Positions 8,416 through 16,465 are shown, numbered from the stretch's first letter. The stretch: 37,655 nt of DNA from Pseudomonadota bacterium (GCA_026399515.1 JAPLQT010000083.1:1-37655); one strand, 5' to 3'. The notes: generated from the letters alone by a model not told the origin. Numbers and translations are program-made.

Positions 8416-9234
8416 TCATGGTTTGAAGTACTCCAGCACCGTTTCCCAGGCGGCGGTTTGAAGCATTGTGGCGATGTCAGGTTTCAAGCCCGCGGTGTAG
8501 CTCAAACCTACTGGTGACTTGCGGTACAGCGCTGCATAAACGGTGCATGCCGCCAGATAAGTTCCCGCCAGGCTGGGGTGCCTCTTGTCCGTTTCGTAGA
8601 GTTCAAGGTCGCCGCGTTTGGCAATGGCCTTGGCAAATGCCAATCCGGCGGGGATCACCAGCGCATCGTTGGCGTTGCCGGCGAGTGTGTATTGCTCCGC
8701 GAGTTGGGCGGTCATTTCAGGCTTGCCCTTGTAGGCCCAGGACATGAACAGCACCGGCCGGACACCCCCTCGCTGCAAGGTCTGCGAATGTTTTCGCACG
8801 GTGTCGTGGAAGGCCCCCTGCAATTGCGGGTGTATCGGACACTGGCTGCAATCCATCATGATCGCGGTGTCGAATTGGCGCCCTGCCTGGTTGAAGCGGA
8901 TCTCGTTGTCGCCGATGAACGAGTAACGGCCGAGTCCGTTTGGCCGCAGCAACGATTCCATGTCATGCCAATCGAGGCCGGATCCACTGATGGTAACGGA
9001 GGTGCCGCGCACCTTGGAAGCCGGTCCGGCTGACGCCACCAGGCGACCGAAGTGGTTGTGCATGCTGTTGTTGAAATAGAAGAAGCTGTTGCCGACCCAG
9101 AGTATCGATTCCGGCGCCTGCCCGGGATCTAAACGCTTGGGCTTGGTGTCGGCATGGAGAGGCGCACCGGGCAAGAACAATGCGAACAGGAGCGCTGCCG
9201 CTGCTACCCAGCGGACTAACAATAGTTTCTTCAT
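8416..9234 (-). CDS. Secreted SGNH/GDSL-hydrolase-like protein
   Basis: 272 residues with a clear signal peptide (about residues 1-28, VAAAALLFALFLPGAPLHA). ILWVGNSFFYFNN places a candidate nucleophile Ser50 in a GNS block, and near the C-terminus DKRHPSLAGTYLAAC gives the D-x-x-H pair (about Asp216 and His219) typical of SGNH hydrolases, followed by a Tyr/Ala helix. The middle (MMDCSQCPIHPQLQG) has a Cys pair unusual for the family. A periplasmic esterase or carbohydrate-ester hydrolase is possible, substrate unknown. AAGGAGA lies upstream of the ATG. It sits 73 bases downstream of the cytochrome b561 gene on the same strand, so may share its transcript. Confidence 0.7.
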   Translation of the reverse strand: MKKLLLVRWVAAAALLFALFLPGAPLHADTKPKRLDPGQAPESILWVGNSFFYFNNSMHNHFGRLVASAGPASKVRGTSVTISGSGLDWHDMESLLRPNGLGRYSFIGDNEIRFNQAGRQFDTAIMMDCSQCPIHPQLQGAFHDTVRKHSQTLQRGGVRPVLFMSWAYKGKPEMTAQLAEQYTLAGNANDALVIPAGLAFAKAIAKRGDLELYETDKRHPSLAGTYLAACTVYAALYRKSPVGLSYTAGLKPDIATMLQTAAWETVLEYFKP

Positions 9235-9307
9235 GATTCATCGTCTCCTTGGTGCGAGGTGTCGAGGTATTTTCGCACGGAGTCGGCTTGAAGCGAAGAA
9301 GGTCTAT

Positions 9308-10042
9308 TCAATCCTCGTCGCGATCGTCGTCCCTGAATTTCATCGATATGGTTTGGAAATCGCCGAAGCCATCGCCCGTTGGCGCATCTTGCCATTGCAG
9401 CCACCAGAAGCCGACTACCGCAGCCAGCATCAGCACGGCCACGCTACGCCAGGCGCTGCGTATGCCGTCTTCCGGCCGACCCGGCTTGCGTCCCTTGATC
9501 ATTGCGCCGACCAGGTTCTCGGCATGCAGCCAACTGCTGACCAATACCCCGAGGATGTGGACAATGACCACGGCCAGCATCACATTCGCCGCGGCCGCGT
9601 GCGTTTTCTCCAGCCACTTGCCGGCGATGTCGTTGTAGTTGGCCCAACCGGAGCCGGTGACAACCAGTGTCAGACCCAGCAATGCGACAATGGCCAACGC
9701 CCCGGCGGGATTGTGGCCGATATGGTGTTCAGGTTGGCCACGCAGCATCGAGCCGACGTATCGGGCGACCGCCTTGGGGCCGCGTACGAAGGTCGAAAAG
9801 CGCGCATAGCGGGTTCCCAGTATTCCCCAGACAATACGAAATGCCACCAGGCCGCACATCGTATAGCCCAGCGTCACATGCAGCAGACGCAGGCTTTCGC
9901 TTTCGGCGGTCAACCAGGCGCCCGCAAAACATCCCGCCATGAGCCAATGGAAGACGCGAATTGGGATGTCCCAGACGAGAATCTTGCGGGTCTCGGCCGA
10001 CTGCCCGGACTTGTTATCGGGGGATGCGGACGCCATGTTCAT
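9308..10042 (-). CDS. Cytochrome b561-type membrane subunit
   Basis: 244 residues with four predicted membrane segments (about 30-45, 54-76, 113-133, 150-172). Likely heme-b ligands are His32 (VFHWLMAG), His55 (LLHVTLGY), His148 (EKTHAAAA) and His162 (VIVHILG), the arrangement expected of the b561/Ni-Fe-hydrogenase cytochrome b group. The N-terminus WDIPIRVFHW is typical. It should carry electrons from the quinone pool to the periplasmic cytochromes encoded upstream. The ATG has AAGGAG six bases before it. Its 5' end overlaps the diheme cytochrome gene by 29 bases, so the two are translated from one message. The acidic tail (FRDDDRDED) is unusual but short. Confidence 0.9.
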   Translation of the reverse strand: MNMASASPDNKSGQSAETRKILVWDIPIRVFHWLMAGCFAGAWLTAESESLRLLHVTLGYTMCGLVAFRIVWGILGTRYARFSTFVRGPKAVARYVGSMLRGQPEHHIGHNPAGALAIVALLGLTLVVTGSGWANYNDIAGKWLEKTHAAAANVMLAVVIVHILGVLVSSWLHAENLVGAMIKGRKPGRPEDGIRSAWRSVAVLMLAAVVGFWWLQWQDAPTGDGFGDFQTISMKFRDDDRDED

Positions 10043-10499
10043 TGAAATCTCCTTGGTCGGAGCCGGTGTGGCAGGCGCCGCAGTTGGCGGCGCTCTTCAC
10101 CGCCGGCGATTTCCAGCTGGTCGACGAAACCTCTCTGTGCTTGCGGACAAACCAGGCAGCGCGGGTGATGCGGTCCTCCGGTGGTTCTTCGCGTGCGTAT
10201 TTGCCGGTGCCGGCGTGCGTGGCGAGCCAAGCTGTCAGTTCCTTAAGCGTCGCGGGATCCAGGGAGGCATCCGTGCCGAAGTGCTTCGGCAGGTTGTTCA
10301 TCAGCCGTCGCCAGGATTCCGCCGGCAGCATGCCCGGTGCGAAGGCCTCATGGCAGGAGGCGCATTCATTCTTGTACTTGGGCAATAGCTGCACGCGCGG
10401 GGAATGGTGGTCATCGGCGAAGGCCGCCCGGGCCAACACGAGTGTGGCGAGCAGTCCGAACAAGGACAGCCGGCAGGGCGAATTAAGTGCAAATGGCAT
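10014..10499 (-). CDS. dhc: Periplasmic diheme cytochrome c (DHC)
   Basis: 161 residues with a signal peptide (hydrophobic LSLFGLLATLVLARAAFA, about 11-28). Two heme-attachment motifs are visible, CASCH (46-50) and CGACH (140-144). The motif spacing, LPKYKNECASCHEAFAPGMLP and RITRAAWFVRKHREV match the diheme cytochrome c family found beside SHP cytochromes, where DHC passes electrons from the membrane b-type cytochrome to SHP. It overlaps the b561 gene by 29 bases and lies 34 bases downstream of the SHP gene. The start has only weak Shine-Dalgarno pairing. Confidence 0.9.
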   Translation of the reverse strand: MPFALNSPCRLSLFGLLATLVLARAAFADDHHSPRVQLLPKYKNECASCHEAFAPGMLPAESWRRLMNNLPKHFGTDASLDPATLKELTAWLATHAGTGKYAREEPPEDRITRAAWFVRKHREVSSTSWKSPAVKSAANCGACHTGSDQGDFNEHGVRIPR

Positions 10500-10533
10500 G
10501 GCGGTTTCTCGATGAGGTAGAGCAATTTTGGGT

Positions 10534-10956
10534 TCAGGGCTTGAGGGTCAGCAGCCAGGCCAATACATCGGCTTTCTCCGCAGCGCTGCATTCACGGCCG
10601 AGGACGTCGTTGCAGTTGCGGCGGAACCATTTTTCGGTCTTGGCCGAATCGGTAAAACGCTCAAGGTTGACAGCCGGCGCCAGCGCCTGGATGGACTTGC
10701 CGGTCGACGCATGCTTGCCCGCCTGGGTCGGCACCGCGCCGTGACATGTGGAGCAACTCCATTCCCGGCCGTGACGGGTTGTGAAGAACTGCTGGCCACG
10801 GGCGACCACCGCGGGGGAACCGGACTGGGCCGTGTAGCCGGCCATCAACTCGGCGGGCGTTGCAGCTTGAGAGATGTTGGCGAGGGTGAGCGCCGACAGT
10901 CCGACAGCGGCTGCAAAGGATCGACGAGAGAAACGAGATAACGATAGTGTGTGCAT
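10534..10956 (-). CDS. shp: SHP-type oxygen-binding cytochrome c (DUF1924)
   Basis: 140 residues: leader about 1-31, one heme motif CSTCH (68-72) preceded by RGQQFFTTRHGREWS, then KSIQALAPAVNLERFTD, and WFRRNCNDVLGREC. Family knowledge: Sphaeroides heme protein (SHP) binds heme with an axial asparagine that leaves on reduction, letting O2 bind. Asn114 or Asn116 is the candidate here, flanked by Cys115 and Cys123, which could form the loop disulfide known in SHP. First gene of the SHP-DHC-b561 set; AAGGAG lies five bases before the ATG. The leader contains SRRSF before a hydrophobic stretch, which resembles a Tat motif, although c-type cytochromes normally use Sec. Physiological role is unsettled in the family. 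Confidence 0.88.
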   Translation of the reverse strand: MHTLSLSRFSRRSFAAAVGLSALTLANISQAATPAELMAGYTAQSGSPAVVARGQQFFTTRHGREWSCSTCHGAVPTQAGKHASTGKSIQALAPAVNLERFTDSAKTEKWFRRNCNDVLGRECSAAEKADVLAWLLTLKP

Positions 10957-11130
10957 GGCAACTCCTTGGACGACATGATGACGGGGAAATCTTATGGTTT
11001 CCTTAACGGCCGCTGACTCTTGGTTTAGAATTGAATTAATGGTGGAACCTGGGCAAGCAGGAGATCATCTCCGAGCCGACCTGGCGTCAAACGATAAAGA
11101 CACCGCATCAGCGGGAGGAGAGAAGTCCAG
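10957..11130. promoter_or_regulatory. Divergent control region between the SHP operon and the liv cluster
   Basis: About 170 bases separate the two divergent start codons, and both operons must start here. The middle is AT-rich (GGTTTAGAATTGAATTAATGG, 11018-11042). A perfect 13-base dyad, GGAGAT-C-ATCTCC at 11060-11072, lies about 60 bases before livH and could be an operator. GGAGGAG precedes the livH GTG. I cannot fix -35/-10 boxes with confidence. Confidence 0.4.
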
Positions 11131-12021
11131 GTGCAGTTCCTGCAACTCGTTATCAGCGGCATCGCACAAGGCTGTATTTACGGCCTGATCGCTCTGGGCT
11201 TCGTGCTGATCTACAAGGCGACCGAAACCGTCAATTTCGCCCAGGGCGACCTGATGATGCTGGGCGGATTTTTTGGCCTGTCCTGCATGGTGGTGCTGGG
11301 GATGCCGTTCTGGGTGGCTTTCCTGGCCACCTTGGCGGTCGCCATGTTGTTCGGCATGCTGATGGAGCGTGCCTTGCTGCGCCCTTTGCTCGGCCAACCG
11401 GCCTTCACCGTGGTGATGCTGACCATAGGCATAGGCTACCTGGCTCGCGGCATGGTCACCATGATCCCCGGCTGGGGTACGGAAACGCACACGCTGCCGG
11501 TGCCCTACAAGGATGAAGTGTTGCGCGTGGTCATCGGCAGCGGCGATCCGCTGATCCTGTCCACCGAACACATGGTGATCATTGCGGTCACCGCCTTCCT
11601 GATCGCCATCCTGTTCCTGTTCTTCCGCTATACCAAGCTCGGCATCGCCATGCAGGCGACCTCGCAGAACCAGCTCGCGGCCTTCTACATGGGCATACCG
11701 GTACGGCGCATCAACATGCTGGTGTGGGGCATCTCGGCGGCGGTATCGGCCTGCGCCGGGCTGCTGCTGGCGCCGATCACCTTCGTCCATGTCAACATGG
11801 GCTATATCGGGCTCAAAGCCTTTCCCGCGGCCGTCGTCGGCGGTTTCGGCAGCATCCCGGGTGCGCTCGTGGGCGGCCTGATCATCGGCATCGTCGAGTC
11901 GCTGGCGGGCTTTTATCTGCCGGAAGGCTTCAAGGACATCGCCGCCTACATCCTGGTGCTGGTGATGCTGGTGATCCTGCCCAACGGCCTGTTCGGCGAC
12001 AAGATGCGGAAGAAGGTCTGA
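11131..12021 (+). CDS. livH: Branched-chain amino acid type ABC transporter permease LivH
   Basis: 296 residues, eight or so hydrophobic segments. The N-terminus QLVISGIAQGCIYGLIALGFVLIYKATETVNFAQGD (read in parts) is the LivH signature, and the C-terminus contains GLKAFPAAVVGGFGSIPGALVGG, the conserved EAA-like coupling loop of this subfamily that docks on the ATPases. GTG start chosen because GGGAGGAG sits upstream and the family N-terminus begins here. The stop overlaps the livM start by one base (TGATG). It forms the inner-membrane channel with LivM. The transported substrate cannot be read from the permease. Confidence 0.95.
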   Translation: MQFLQLVISGIAQGCIYGLIALGFVLIYKATETVNFAQGDLMMLGGFFGLSCMVVLGMPFWVAFLATLAVAMLFGMLMERALLRPLLGQPAFTVVMLTIGIGYLARGMVTMIPGWGTETHTLPVPYKDEVLRVVIGSGDPLILSTEHMVIIAVTAFLIAILFLFFRYTKLGIAMQATSQNQLAAFYMGIPVRRINMLVWGISAAVSACAGLLLAPITFVHVNMGYIGLKAFPAAVVGGFGSIPGALVGGLIIGIVESLAGFYLPEGFKDIAAYILVLVMLVILPNGLFGDKMRKKV

Positions 12022-13097
12022 TGCGTTTCATTTTCAAGACGCGCTACGAGCAAGACCTGGTGCTGTTCAAGCATGGCGGCCAGAAGTTTTGGTATGCGGT
12101 GCTGGTGGCGGCCTTGTTGCTGGCGCCGCTGCTGTTCTCGGAGTATTTCATCTCGCAACTGGTGTTCATCTGGATCTACTCGGTGGTCGGCCTGGGCCTG
12201 ATGCTGCTGGTCGGGTATACCGGCCAGGTCTCGCTGGGACACGCCGCATTCCTCGCCATGGGAGCGTACACCGAGGCCTACCTGCAAGCGAGGGGCTGGC
12301 CGTTCCTGCTCTCGCTTTCCAGCGCCGCCATCGTCTCGGGAGTGACCGGCATCGTGGTCGGCCTGCCGGCCCTGCGGGTCAAGGGCATCTATCTTTCGAT
12401 CGCCACCTTGTCCTTCGGTTTCATCGTCGAGGAAGCGGTGACCCGCGCCGACAGCATCACCGGCGGCAATACCGGCATCACCCTCGGCAACCTGGAGATA
12501 TTCGGCTGGGCCGTCGACAGCGAGGCAGCCTTCTACTATGTCTCGCTGGTGGTGTTGATACTCTGCATCCTGGGCGTCATGAACCTGATGCGCAGCCCCA
12601 CCGGCCGCGCCTTCGTCGCCATTCGCGATTCGGAAATCTCGGCGCAGAGCATGGGCATCCACCTGGCCCGCTACAAGACCATCGCCTTCGCATTGTCGGC
12701 GGCACTGACCGGCGTCGCCGGGGCGCTGTATGCGCACAAACTGCGCTTCATTTCCCCCGAGCAGTTCACCATCGTGCAATCCATCGAACTGCTGATCATG
12801 ATCGTCATCGGAGGGCTTGGCTCGATCTACGGAGCGATCTTCGGCGCCGCCTTCTGGATACTGGCGCAGCAGCTGATCGTCACCGCCAAGGACTGGCTGC
12901 CGCCGGAAATCGGCCAGCAGACCGGTCTGCAGCCGACCATCTTCGGCATATTCCTGGTGGCCTTCGTCCTGTTCGAGCCGCTCGGCATCTACGGGCTGTG
13001 GCTCAAGGTCCGCACTTTCCTGGAGATCTTTCCTTTCTACCGCAAGGGAATGTTCAAGCGCCAGAAGAGTTACATGAAATCGGAGCGGTTGAAATGA
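12021..13097 (+). CDS. livM: Branched-chain amino acid type ABC transporter permease LivM
   Basis: 358 residues from the ATG that overlaps the livH stop; a longer open frame upstream lies inside livH and is not used. Hydrophobic segments occur throughout. LMLLVGYTGQVSLGHAAF and LPALRVKGIYLSIATLSF are LivM hallmarks, and IEIGGLGSIYGA-type sequence near the C-terminus (IVIGGLGSIYGAIFGAAFW) is the coupling loop. The tail RKGMFKRQKSYMKSERLK is basic and cytoplasmic. The stop codon is embedded in ATGA. Directly after it comes an inverted-repeat insertion before livG, which breaks the otherwise tight spacing of the cluster. Confidence 0.94.
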   Translation: MRFIFKTRYEQDLVLFKHGGQKFWYAVLVAALLLAPLLFSEYFISQLVFIWIYSVVGLGLMLLVGYTGQVSLGHAAFLAMGAYTEAYLQARGWPFLLSLSSAAIVSGVTGIVVGLPALRVKGIYLSIATLSFGFIVEEAVTRADSITGGNTGITLGNLEIFGWAVDSEAAFYYVSLVVLILCILGVMNLMRSPTGRAFVAIRDSEISAQSMGIHLARYKTIAFALSAALTGVAGALYAHKLRFISPEQFTIVQSIELLIMIVIGGLGSIYGAIFGAAFWILAQQLIVTAKDWLPPEIGQQTGLQPTIFGIFLVAFVLFEPLGIYGLWLKVRTFLEIFPFYRKGMFKRQKSYMKSERLK

Positions 13098-13098
13098 A

Positions 13099-13203
13099 CA
13101 AACCGTTCCTGCGGCCCGCATACGTCGTTGCTCGACCTTGCCGTAGCCGATGTGTACTGTCTGCGGCCTCGCGCCTCGCCTGCGGGCCGCAGCAAGCGGT
13201 TTG
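13099..13203. repeat. Inverted-repeat element between livM and livG
   Basis: The outer arms 13099-13120 and 13181-13203 are near-perfect inverted copies: CAAACCG plus CTGCGGCCCGCA on the left, their reverse complements on the right, with only a 3-4 base mismatch between the two blocks. The 60-base centre holds no gene. Size, ends and position suggest a small palindromic mobile repeat (REP/MITE-like) or an intercistronic mRNA-stabilising hairpin. A 41-codon ORF (13094-13219) starting in the livM stop runs through it and is probably incidental. Confidence 0.75.
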
Positions 13204-13215
13204 GGAGAATACGCG

Positions 13216-13989
13216 ATGACGGCGCCGTTGCTCCAGGCGAAGAACCTGTCCATCCAGTTCGGCGGCCTCAAGGCCGTGAACGACGTTTCCTTCGAGGTCT
13301 GGCCGCACGAAGTGTTTTCCATGATCGGACCGAACGGCGCCGGCAAGACCACGATCTTTAACATCATCAGCAGCCTCTACAAGCCGACCGCGGGTCGGGT
13401 GATCTTCGAGGGCGAGGCGATCTCCCATCTGGCGGCCTACGAGATCGCGCGCCTGGGCATCGCCCGCACCTTCCAGAACATCGAACTCTTCGAGCATGCC
13501 ACGGTGCTCCAGAATCTGCTGGTCGGCAGGCACTGCCAGCGCCATTCCTCGTGGTGGCAGGATCTGGTTTTCACGCCGCGGGTGCGCCGTACCGAACTGC
13601 AATTCCGCCGCCATGCCGAGGAGGTGATCGAGTTCCTCGACCTCCAGCATTATCGCGACAGCATGGTGGTCAACCTGCCCTACGGCGTGCGCAAGGTGGT
13701 CGAGCTGGGCCGTGCCCTGGCGATGCGGCCGAAGCTGCTGCTGCTCGACGAACCCTCGTCCGGCCTGAATGTCGAGGAAACCGAGGAGATGGGTTTCTGG
13801 ATCGAGGACATCAAGAACGATCTGGGTATCACCGTGATCATGGTCGAGCATGACATGAGCCTGGTATCGCGGGTCTCGGATCGCGTGCTGGCGTTGAACC
13901 AGGGCGAAGTGTTAACGCTGGGGACCGCCGCCGAAGTCCAGGCCCATCCGGGCGTGATCGAAGCCTATCTCGGAGGCGTCGATGTCTGA
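13216..13989 (+). CDS. livG: ABC transporter ATP-binding protein LivG
   Basis: 257 residues. Walker A is GPNGAGKTT (38-46). The signature region reads LPYGVRKVVELGRALAM, the LivG variant of LSGGQ, and Walker B is LLLLDEPSSGLN. The C-terminus GVIEAYLGGVDV is typical. I chose the ATG at 13216, preceded by GGGAG, rather than the upstream in-frame ATG at 13150, because the latter lies in the inverted repeat and adds a Cys/Arg-rich segment foreign to the family. It overlaps livF by eight bases. It powers transport with LivF at the cytoplasmic face. Confidence 0.95.
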   Translation: MTAPLLQAKNLSIQFGGLKAVNDVSFEVWPHEVFSMIGPNGAGKTTIFNIISSLYKPTAGRVIFEGEAISHLAAYEIARLGIARTFQNIELFEHATVLQNLLVGRHCQRHSSWWQDLVFTPRVRRTELQFRRHAEEVIEFLDLQHYRDSMVVNLPYGVRKVVELGRALAMRPKLLLLDEPSSGLNVEETEEMGFWIEDIKNDLGITVIMVEHDMSLVSRVSDRVLALNQGEVLTLGTAAEVQAHPGVIEAYLGGVDV

Positions 13990-14770
13990 CACGGACGTGC
14001 CCATCCTGCAACTCAACAACGTCGAGTCGTCCTACGGCCCGGTCAAGGCGATCCGCGGCGTGTCGCTCTCCGTCAAGGCGGGCAGCATCGTCACCGTGCT
14101 GGGCTCGAATGGCGCCGGCAAGTCGACCATACTCAAGACCATCTCCGGCATCATCGACCCGCGGAAAGGTTCGGTACTATATCGCGGCCAGGCTATCCAG
14201 AAGCTGGACCCTGCGCGCATCGTGAAACTGGGCATCGTTCAGGTACCCGAAGGACGGGAGATATTCCCCTTCCTCACGGTGAACGAAAACCTGCTGATGG
14301 GCGCCTACACCCGCCCGGCTGCCGACAAGGCGGCGTTGGCGAACGACCTTGAAATGGTTTTCAACTATTTCCCTATCCTGCGCGAGCGTGCCAGGCAACC
14401 CGCCGGCCAGCTATCCGGCGGACAGCAGCAGATGCTGGCTATCAGCCGCGCGCTGCTGGCCAAGCCGAGCATCATCCTGCTCGACGAGCCGAGCCTGGGA
14501 CTCTCGCCCAAGCTGACCCGGGAAATCTTCGAGATCATCGTGCGCATCAACCGCGAACACGGGGTGACCCTGCTGGTGGTCGAACAGAACGCCATGGTCG
14601 CGCTCAAGTACTCCGACTATGGCTACGTGCTGGAGGTCGGCCGCATCGTCATGGAGGACGCCTGCGCGGCCTTGCTGGAGAAGGAAGACATCAAGGAGTT
14701 CTACCTCGGCATGAAGGACAGCGGCGTGCGGGGTACGCGGCGCTGGAAAAAGAAGAAGAATTGGCGTTGA
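13982..14770 (+). CDS. livF: ABC transporter ATP-binding protein LivF
   Basis: 262 residues. Walker A is GSNGAGKST (41-49), the signature LSGGQQQMLAISRAL is complete, Walker B is IILLDEPSLGLSP, and the switch His is replaced by Gln in VVEQNA, as usual in LivF. The tail after FYLGMKDSG is very basic (RRWKKKKNWR); I associate such tails with LivF copies encoded next to acyl-CoA synthetases, as here. The start overlaps livG by eight bases. It pairs with LivG as the nucleotide-binding dimer. Confidence 0.95.
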   Translation: MSDTDVPILQLNNVESSYGPVKAIRGVSLSVKAGSIVTVLGSNGAGKSTILKTISGIIDPRKGSVLYRGQAIQKLDPARIVKLGIVQVPEGREIFPFLTVNENLLMGAYTRPAADKAALANDLEMVFNYFPILRERARQPAGQLSGGQQQMLAISRALLAKPSIILLDEPSLGLSPKLTREIFEIIVRINREHGVTLLVVEQNAMVALKYSDYGYVLEVGRIVMEDACAALLEKEDIKEFYLGMKDSGVRGTRRWKKKKNWR

Positions 14771-14789
14771 ATTCGATGAAGGAATATCG

Positions 14790-16454
14790 ATGATCCCCTG
14801 CAAACCAGTCTTGATCGCGGCGCTGCTGGCGATGGCGGGTCCGGTGCTCGCGGAAACCGCCAAGCCGGCCACGCCGATCGATCATCTGATTGTCATCATC
14901 GGAGAGAATGTTTCCTTCGATACCCTGTTCGGCGCTTATCGCCCTGCCGCCGGGCAAAACGTGGCGAACCTGCTGTCGCGCGGCATCATCGACGCGGACG
15001 GCAAGCCGGGGCCGAATTACGCGTTGGCCCTGCAACATAAGGTGAAGCCTGCCGGCCGCTACCAGGTCGAATTTGCGGAAACCACACCCTATGCGTCGCT
15101 GCCAGGACCATGGGGAAGAACCGCGATGGGCGGCAAGCATGTCCTGGACAAAAGGATGGCGGAGGAATTGCCGCCCGGACCGTTCCAGATCACCCGCTAC
15201 ATCCCGTATGGCACTTTCACCGGCCAGAACCCGGTGCACCGTTTCTTTCAGATGTGGCAGCAGGTCAACGGCGGACGCAACAACCTGTTTACCTGGGTTG
15301 GCGTGACTTCGGGGGAGGGATCGAAGCGAAAGAGCGACCCGTCTTCGGGCAGCAACCTCGGCGGCGAGGCGATGGGCTTCTACAACATGAGCCGCGGCGA
15401 TGTGCCGGTCTTGGCCGAGTTGGCGAGCCGTTACGCGCTGGCCGACAATTACCACCAATCGATCATGGGCGGCACGATGGCGAATTACATTGCCATCATC
15501 ACCGGCGATGTCGCCCGCTATTTGCACGATGGCAAACCGACGCCGCCCTCTCCCGGGGAGATCGAAAATCCCGAGCCGCTCGCCGGCAGCGCCAACTGGT
15601 ATACCCACAGCGGCTATGACAGCGGTTCCTACACGGCATGCGCCGACCCGTCCCAGCCGGGCGTGGCGGCCATCCGCGCTTACCTGAAGACTCTTACCTA
15701 CCCGACTTTCAACGACGGCAACTGCACGCCGGAGACTTATTATCTGGTGAACAACTTCAACCCCGGCTACGCCCACGACGGCCGCGCCAAGCCTTTCAAG
15801 CCGAACGCCAATTCCCAAACCGTGCCGCCGCAAACCACGCCGACCATCGTCGAAGCATTGAGCGCCAGGAACATCGCCTGGAAGTGGTACAGCGGAGGGC
15901 GCGACGGCGGACGAGTCACCGGAGAATATTGCAACGTCTGCGACGCCCCGACTTTCTTCAAGGGCGTCATGGAAACGCCGCTGAAGGCCAATCTGCAAGG
16001 GCACAAGGAACTGCATGCCGACATCGAACAGGGCAGGATGCCGGCGGTTTCCTTTGTCGTTCCGCCCGATTCGAAGTCGGGCCATCCCGGTGGTTCCACG
16101 CCGCCTGCCTTCGAGGGCTTCGTCGCCGACATCGTCCGCATCACCACCGACGAGGGCGGCGGCTACTACGATTCCGGTTATATCCAGGCCATCGACTTTT
16201 TCGGCGACGGCACGCGCATTCCTTTCCTCGCCATTTCGCCTTGGGCACGGCCGGGACATGTCGAGCACACCTATTACGATCATGCCTCGCTGCTGAAATT
16301 CATCGAGCGCAACTGGGGGCTGCAACCCCTGTCTTCTCGCAGCCGCGACAACCTGCCCAATCCCCGGCCCGGCGCGGATCCCTACATTCCGGCCAATCGC
16401 CCGGCGGTGGGGGATCTTTTCGAATTGTTCGATTTCGCAAGCCGCAAGCTTTAA
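14790..16454 (+). CDS. Secreted phosphoesterase of the phospholipase C / acid phosphatase (AcpA) family
   Basis: 554 residues with a signal peptide (about 1-21, LIAALLAMAGPVLA). Family features: IDHLIVIIGENVSFDTLFGAY near the N-terminus, where Glu39-Asn40 are the expected metal-binding residues; LADNYHQSIMGGTMANY (about 218-233); FVVPPDSKSGHPGG; and near the C-terminus FLAISPWARPGHVEHTYYDHASLLKFIE, which carries the conserved His/Asp block. The fold is alkaline-phosphatase-like and periplasmic. Substrate (phospholipid or other phosphate ester) cannot be told. It lies 19 bases after livF and 11 bases before the acyl-CoA synthetase, so is cotranscribed with the transporter, an unusual setting for this family. 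Confidence 0.87.
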   Translation: MIPCKPVLIAALLAMAGPVLAETAKPATPIDHLIVIIGENVSFDTLFGAYRPAAGQNVANLLSRGIIDADGKPGPNYALALQHKVKPAGRYQVEFAETTPYASLPGPWGRTAMGGKHVLDKRMAEELPPGPFQITRYIPYGTFTGQNPVHRFFQMWQQVNGGRNNLFTWVGVTSGEGSKRKSDPSSGSNLGGEAMGFYNMSRGDVPVLAELASRYALADNYHQSIMGGTMANYIAIITGDVARYLHDGKPTPPSPGEIENPEPLAGSANWYTHSGYDSGSYTACADPSQPGVAAIRAYLKTLTYPTFNDGNCTPETYYLVNNFNPGYAHDGRAKPFKPNANSQTVPPQTTPTIVEALSARNIAWKWYSGGRDGGRVTGEYCNVCDAPTFFKGVMETPLKANLQGHKELHADIEQGRMPAVSFVVPPDSKSGHPGGSTPPAFEGFVADIVRITTDEGGGYYDSGYIQAIDFFGDGTRIPFLAISPWARPGHVEHTYYDHASLLKFIERNWGLQPLSSRSRDNLPNPRPGADPYIPANRPAVGDLFELFDFASRKL

Positions 16455-16465
16455 AGCACAGAATC

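Noticed and set aside
10955-10970. TGGCAACTCCTTGGA, which resembles a sigma-54 promoter
   Set aside because: It lacks the GC dinucleotide at -12 and is simply the reverse of the shp start codon and its AAGGAG ribosome site.
13094-13219. 41-codon ORF starting in the livM stop
   Set aside because: It only translates the inverted-repeat element, has Arg/Cys-rich composition and no homologue that I know.
11946-13367. 473-codon minus-strand ORF opposite livM and livG
   Set aside because: His/Gln/Asp/Arg-rich shadow of conserved transporter genes, no family resemblance.
14691-16325. 544-codon minus-strand ORF opposite the phosphoesterase
   Set aside because: Long antisense frames are common in high-GC genes; the plus-strand protein has a signal peptide and family motifs, while this one has none.
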